From Tannerella sp. (GTDB lineage Bacteria > Bacteroidota > Bacteroidia > Bacteroidales > Tannerellaceae): 8,650 bases of DNA. Location of the stretch: positions 1 to 8,650 of the forward strand of contig JAITMT010000257.1 in NCBI GenBank assembly GCA_031277235.1. Reading direction: 5' to 3'. Positions within the stretch are counted from its first letter, which is position 1, and each line of letters opens with the position of its first letter. The position numbers were made by a program, and so were the translations under genes. Shown here piece by piece: positions 7,291 through 8,650 of this stretch. The notes below the pieces were generated by a model. It did no database searches and had not been told where the DNA came from. It saw nothing but the letters and a program-made list of their open reading frames with translations.

Positions 7291-7306
7291 GTCCTATTTT
7301 CGGGAC
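7291..7306. promoter_or_regulatory. Possible operator palindrome at the transcription start
   Basis: GTCC and GGAC flank an 8-base A/T-rich centre, directly downstream of and touching the -7 element. The position suits a repressor site. If the neighbouring reading frame derives from a higBA module, the natural binder would be a HigA antitoxin, which is absent here. Short arms make this tentative. Confidence 0.3.
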
Positions 7307-7336
7307 AAAAATAACACTTATTTCTTTATTCACAAA
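7306..7336 (-). promoter_or_regulatory. Bacteroides-type promoter of the GH2-PL6-DUF5703 operon
   Basis: On the - strand TTTG (7336-7333) is followed after 19 bases by TATTTTTG (7313-7306), an exact match to the TAnnTTTG -7 element with the usual spacing to the -33 TTTG for the Bacteroides primary sigma factor. Transcription would start near 7299, giving a leader of about 130 bases that holds the HigB-like frame. Confidence 0.65.
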
Positions 7337-7586
7337 AAAGGGGAATGTTTTTTTGCAAATTGGCAGGGAGATTTGCGATATTGCAGCCGCTTGGCGCTTT
7401 CTTTTCAAGTCGGAAGTCTCTATTTTGCACGCTCATGGAGGCTTCTTCGCAGGCGAGGGTTACACAAAGGTTTGGGCGGGCGATAAACTTCCAAATTCCC
7501 ACAAAACCGGCTGTGGGCATACATCCCCGCTTGCGTGAAATCGCTCGTTGTAGGCAGGTATCTCTAACCTCTTTTCATTGAAAGTA
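7337..7586. other. Gene-free stretch, possible dispersed repeat with a 64-codon frame
   Basis: No convincing gene. The sequence is clearly richer in G/C than the genes to its right. A - strand frame from 7520 to 7326 (begins MPTAGFVGIWKFIARP, 64 residues) is the longest and runs across the -33 element; it resembles short hypothetical proteins I associate with repeated intergenic DNA in Bacteroidales, which suggests a dispersed element and not a real protein. It contains short inverted repeats: GCAAAT/ATTTGC (7355-7376) and CCCACA/TGTGGG (7498-7517). No transposase or tRNA is visible. Confidence 0.35.
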
Positions 7587-8246
7587 TTAATTTTCGTATT
7601 TTTTCCACAAATCGTTAAATTCTTTCATATAGGCATTATAGAAAGAAGAGTTATTTTTTATTTTTAGAATGGGGGATTCTCCTCTTGATTTTCCCTCTTC
7701 AAGATTGGATAAATATAAACAATTGTCTAATAATATTAGTCTATGCCTAACATATTCTTTGTGTTTTCTTATATCAATGCGTGGATTTGATCTTTTTGCT
7801 ATTTCTAAGTGTTCTATAGAATTTTCTATTTGTTTTCTCAAAGGTTCTGTCGGATTTGCACTTGTTATTTCGTTTGCTCTTATTTCAATAAAGGCATTAT
7901 CAGGATCAGAAATCAAGTATTGCTGTTTTATATTCGTTGCAGCAGTAGCCGTAGTGGCAATATCATCTTGATTATTTTTTAAGGAAAAAGTGTTACCTCT
8001 TAACGCATATACCTTGATATTGCGAGAAGATTTTATGTTTTTTTTAATATCACTTTCTGCATCTTGTTGATTTTTAAAGATTTTCACAACTCCCATTTTC
8101 TTGAATTTGTGATATGGTTTATACCATTGTAAATACCCCCATATTGCCACTAAAAGCATTGGAATTGTCGAACCCAATGCACTCACTCCCAAATCCCTCC
8201 AAAAGGGGCAAGTTGCAGTAATTGCTAAAACTAATAAAATATTCAT
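7587..8246 (-). CDS. Membrane-anchored protein with degenerate PLD-like C-terminal domain
   Basis: A 219-residue protein that I do not recognise by name. The N-terminus is hydrophobic (2-14 and about 22-41), consistent with one membrane segment or a hairpin; the following KPYHKFKK suggests that the remainder is cytoplasmic. Residues 75-180 alternate predicted strands and helices (IKVYALRG, QQYLISDPDNAFIEIRA) and end in R167-H-R-LILL-D174-NCLYLS. This fits the spacing of the phospholipase D motif H-x-K-x4-D with Arg in place of both His and Lys, so a PLD-like fold with a lost or altered active site is possible. Its ATG overlaps the stop of the upstream gene (ATGA), so the two are probably co-translated. 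Strongly A/T-rich. A defence or stress role is conceivable but not shown. Confidence 0.6.
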   Translation of the reverse strand: MNILLVLAITATCPFWRDLGVSALGSTIPMLLVAIWGYLQWYKPYHKFKKMGVVKIFKNQQDAESDIKKNIKSSRNIKVYALRGNTFSLKNNQDDIATTATAATNIKQQYLISDPDNAFIEIRANEITSANPTEPLRKQIENSIEHLEIAKRSNPRIDIRKHKEYVRHRLILLDNCLYLSNLEEGKSRGESPILKIKNNSSFYNAYMKEFNDLWKKYEN

Positions 8247-8650
8247 ATTGTGTGCTTTTTATAGATTTTTTTATAAAACTTTTCAAATAATTCTTCGACT
8301 GTACCGCTAATAGTCCCACCAGTGAATAAATCTTTATTCTCTTCATATTTTATTGCTAATTCTATCCAACTACCACAACGCTTAAGAAATTCTTGGTGCT
8401 CTTTATCTGGAAAATTAACTTTTATTTTTTTTATAATATTTTTTATATTTTCCGAGGCAGAGTTTATCCAATTCTTATTTTTTGTATCGCGACACTCTAA
8501 TATATAATCTGCCAATTCTTTTCTTTCACTATCGTTTAACTGCAAATCATAACGTTTTTTTAACAAATTGTCAATACATAAATCTCTCAAATAAATGAAA
8601 ACGATTAAAGCGTCATTGCCTAAATGTTCCTTTAATTTTTTTATTGTTGT
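8243..8650 (-). CDS. Unrecognised lysine-rich helical protein, 5' end missing
   Basis: The frame stays open to the window edge (at least 135 codons): before a possible TTG start at 8590 it reads KEHLGNDALIVFIYLRDLC, so the true start lies outside. The visible part is charged and mostly helical by eye (LNDSERKELADYILECRDTK, NIKNIIKKIKVNFPDKEH), with no signal peptide, membrane segment or catalytic motif that I can name. Its TGA overlaps the ATG of the next gene by the ATGA arrangement, pointing to a two-gene (or longer) functional unit with the membrane protein. Very A/T-rich, like its partner and unlike the enzyme operon. Confidence 0.6.
   Translation of the reverse strand, partial: TTIKKLKEHLGNDALIVFIYLRDLCIDNLLKKRYDLQLNDSERKELADYILECRDTKNKNWINSASENIKNIIKKIKVNFPDKEHQEFLKRCGSWIELAIKYEENKDLFTGGTISGTVEELFEKFYKKIYKKHTI

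Overview
The window looks like a chromosome segment from a member of the Bacteroidetes, most likely Bacteroidales. This rests on three things: a promoter upstream of the central operon that fits the Bacteroides-type pattern (TTTG, 19 bases, TAnnTTTG), A/T-rich start regions without Shine-Dalgarno sequences, and a run of secreted polysaccharide-degrading enzymes typical of the phylum. No SusC/SusD pair, regulator or transporter lies in the window, so a full polysaccharide utilisation locus cannot be claimed.

Left end (1-407, + strand): the 3' part of an A/T-rich gene for a small HEPN-type protein with an R-x4-H ribonuclease motif. It meets a repeat island (386-707) made of five copies of a G/C-rich palindromic unit, a strong intrinsic terminator and two short tandem arrays. 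The HEPN gene takes its last residues and stop codon from the first repeat unit. The converging gene on the other strand ends inside one of the tandem arrays.

Centre (704-7336, - strand): an operon of three exported enzymes, read right to left: a GH2 glycoside hydrolase (7167-4627), a family PL6 polysaccharide lyase (4529-3273) and a large GH95-like enzyme of the DUF5703 type (3250-704). The last two are only 22 bases apart. PL6 would cut a uronic-acid-containing chain by beta-elimination. GH2 and the DUF5703 protein would remove sugars from the chain or its products in the periplasm. The mix does not suit plain alginate, so the target is more likely a decorated or mixed uronic-acid polymer. 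Between promoter and GH2 lies a 37-codon reading frame whose start closely resembles the start of HigB/RelE-type toxins and which stops 5 bases before GH2. It appears to be a decapitated toxin gene or a leader peptide whose promoter now serves the glycan operon.

Right end (7337-8650): about 250 bases with no clear gene but with the look of a dispersed repeat. Then comes a strongly A/T-rich pair of - strand genes joined by an ATGA overlap: an unrecognised helical, lysine-rich protein (cut by the window edge) and a membrane-anchored protein whose C-terminal half carries a degenerate phospholipase-D-like motif. Both A/T-rich ends differ sharply in composition from the operon and look like accessory, possibly defence-related, DNA.
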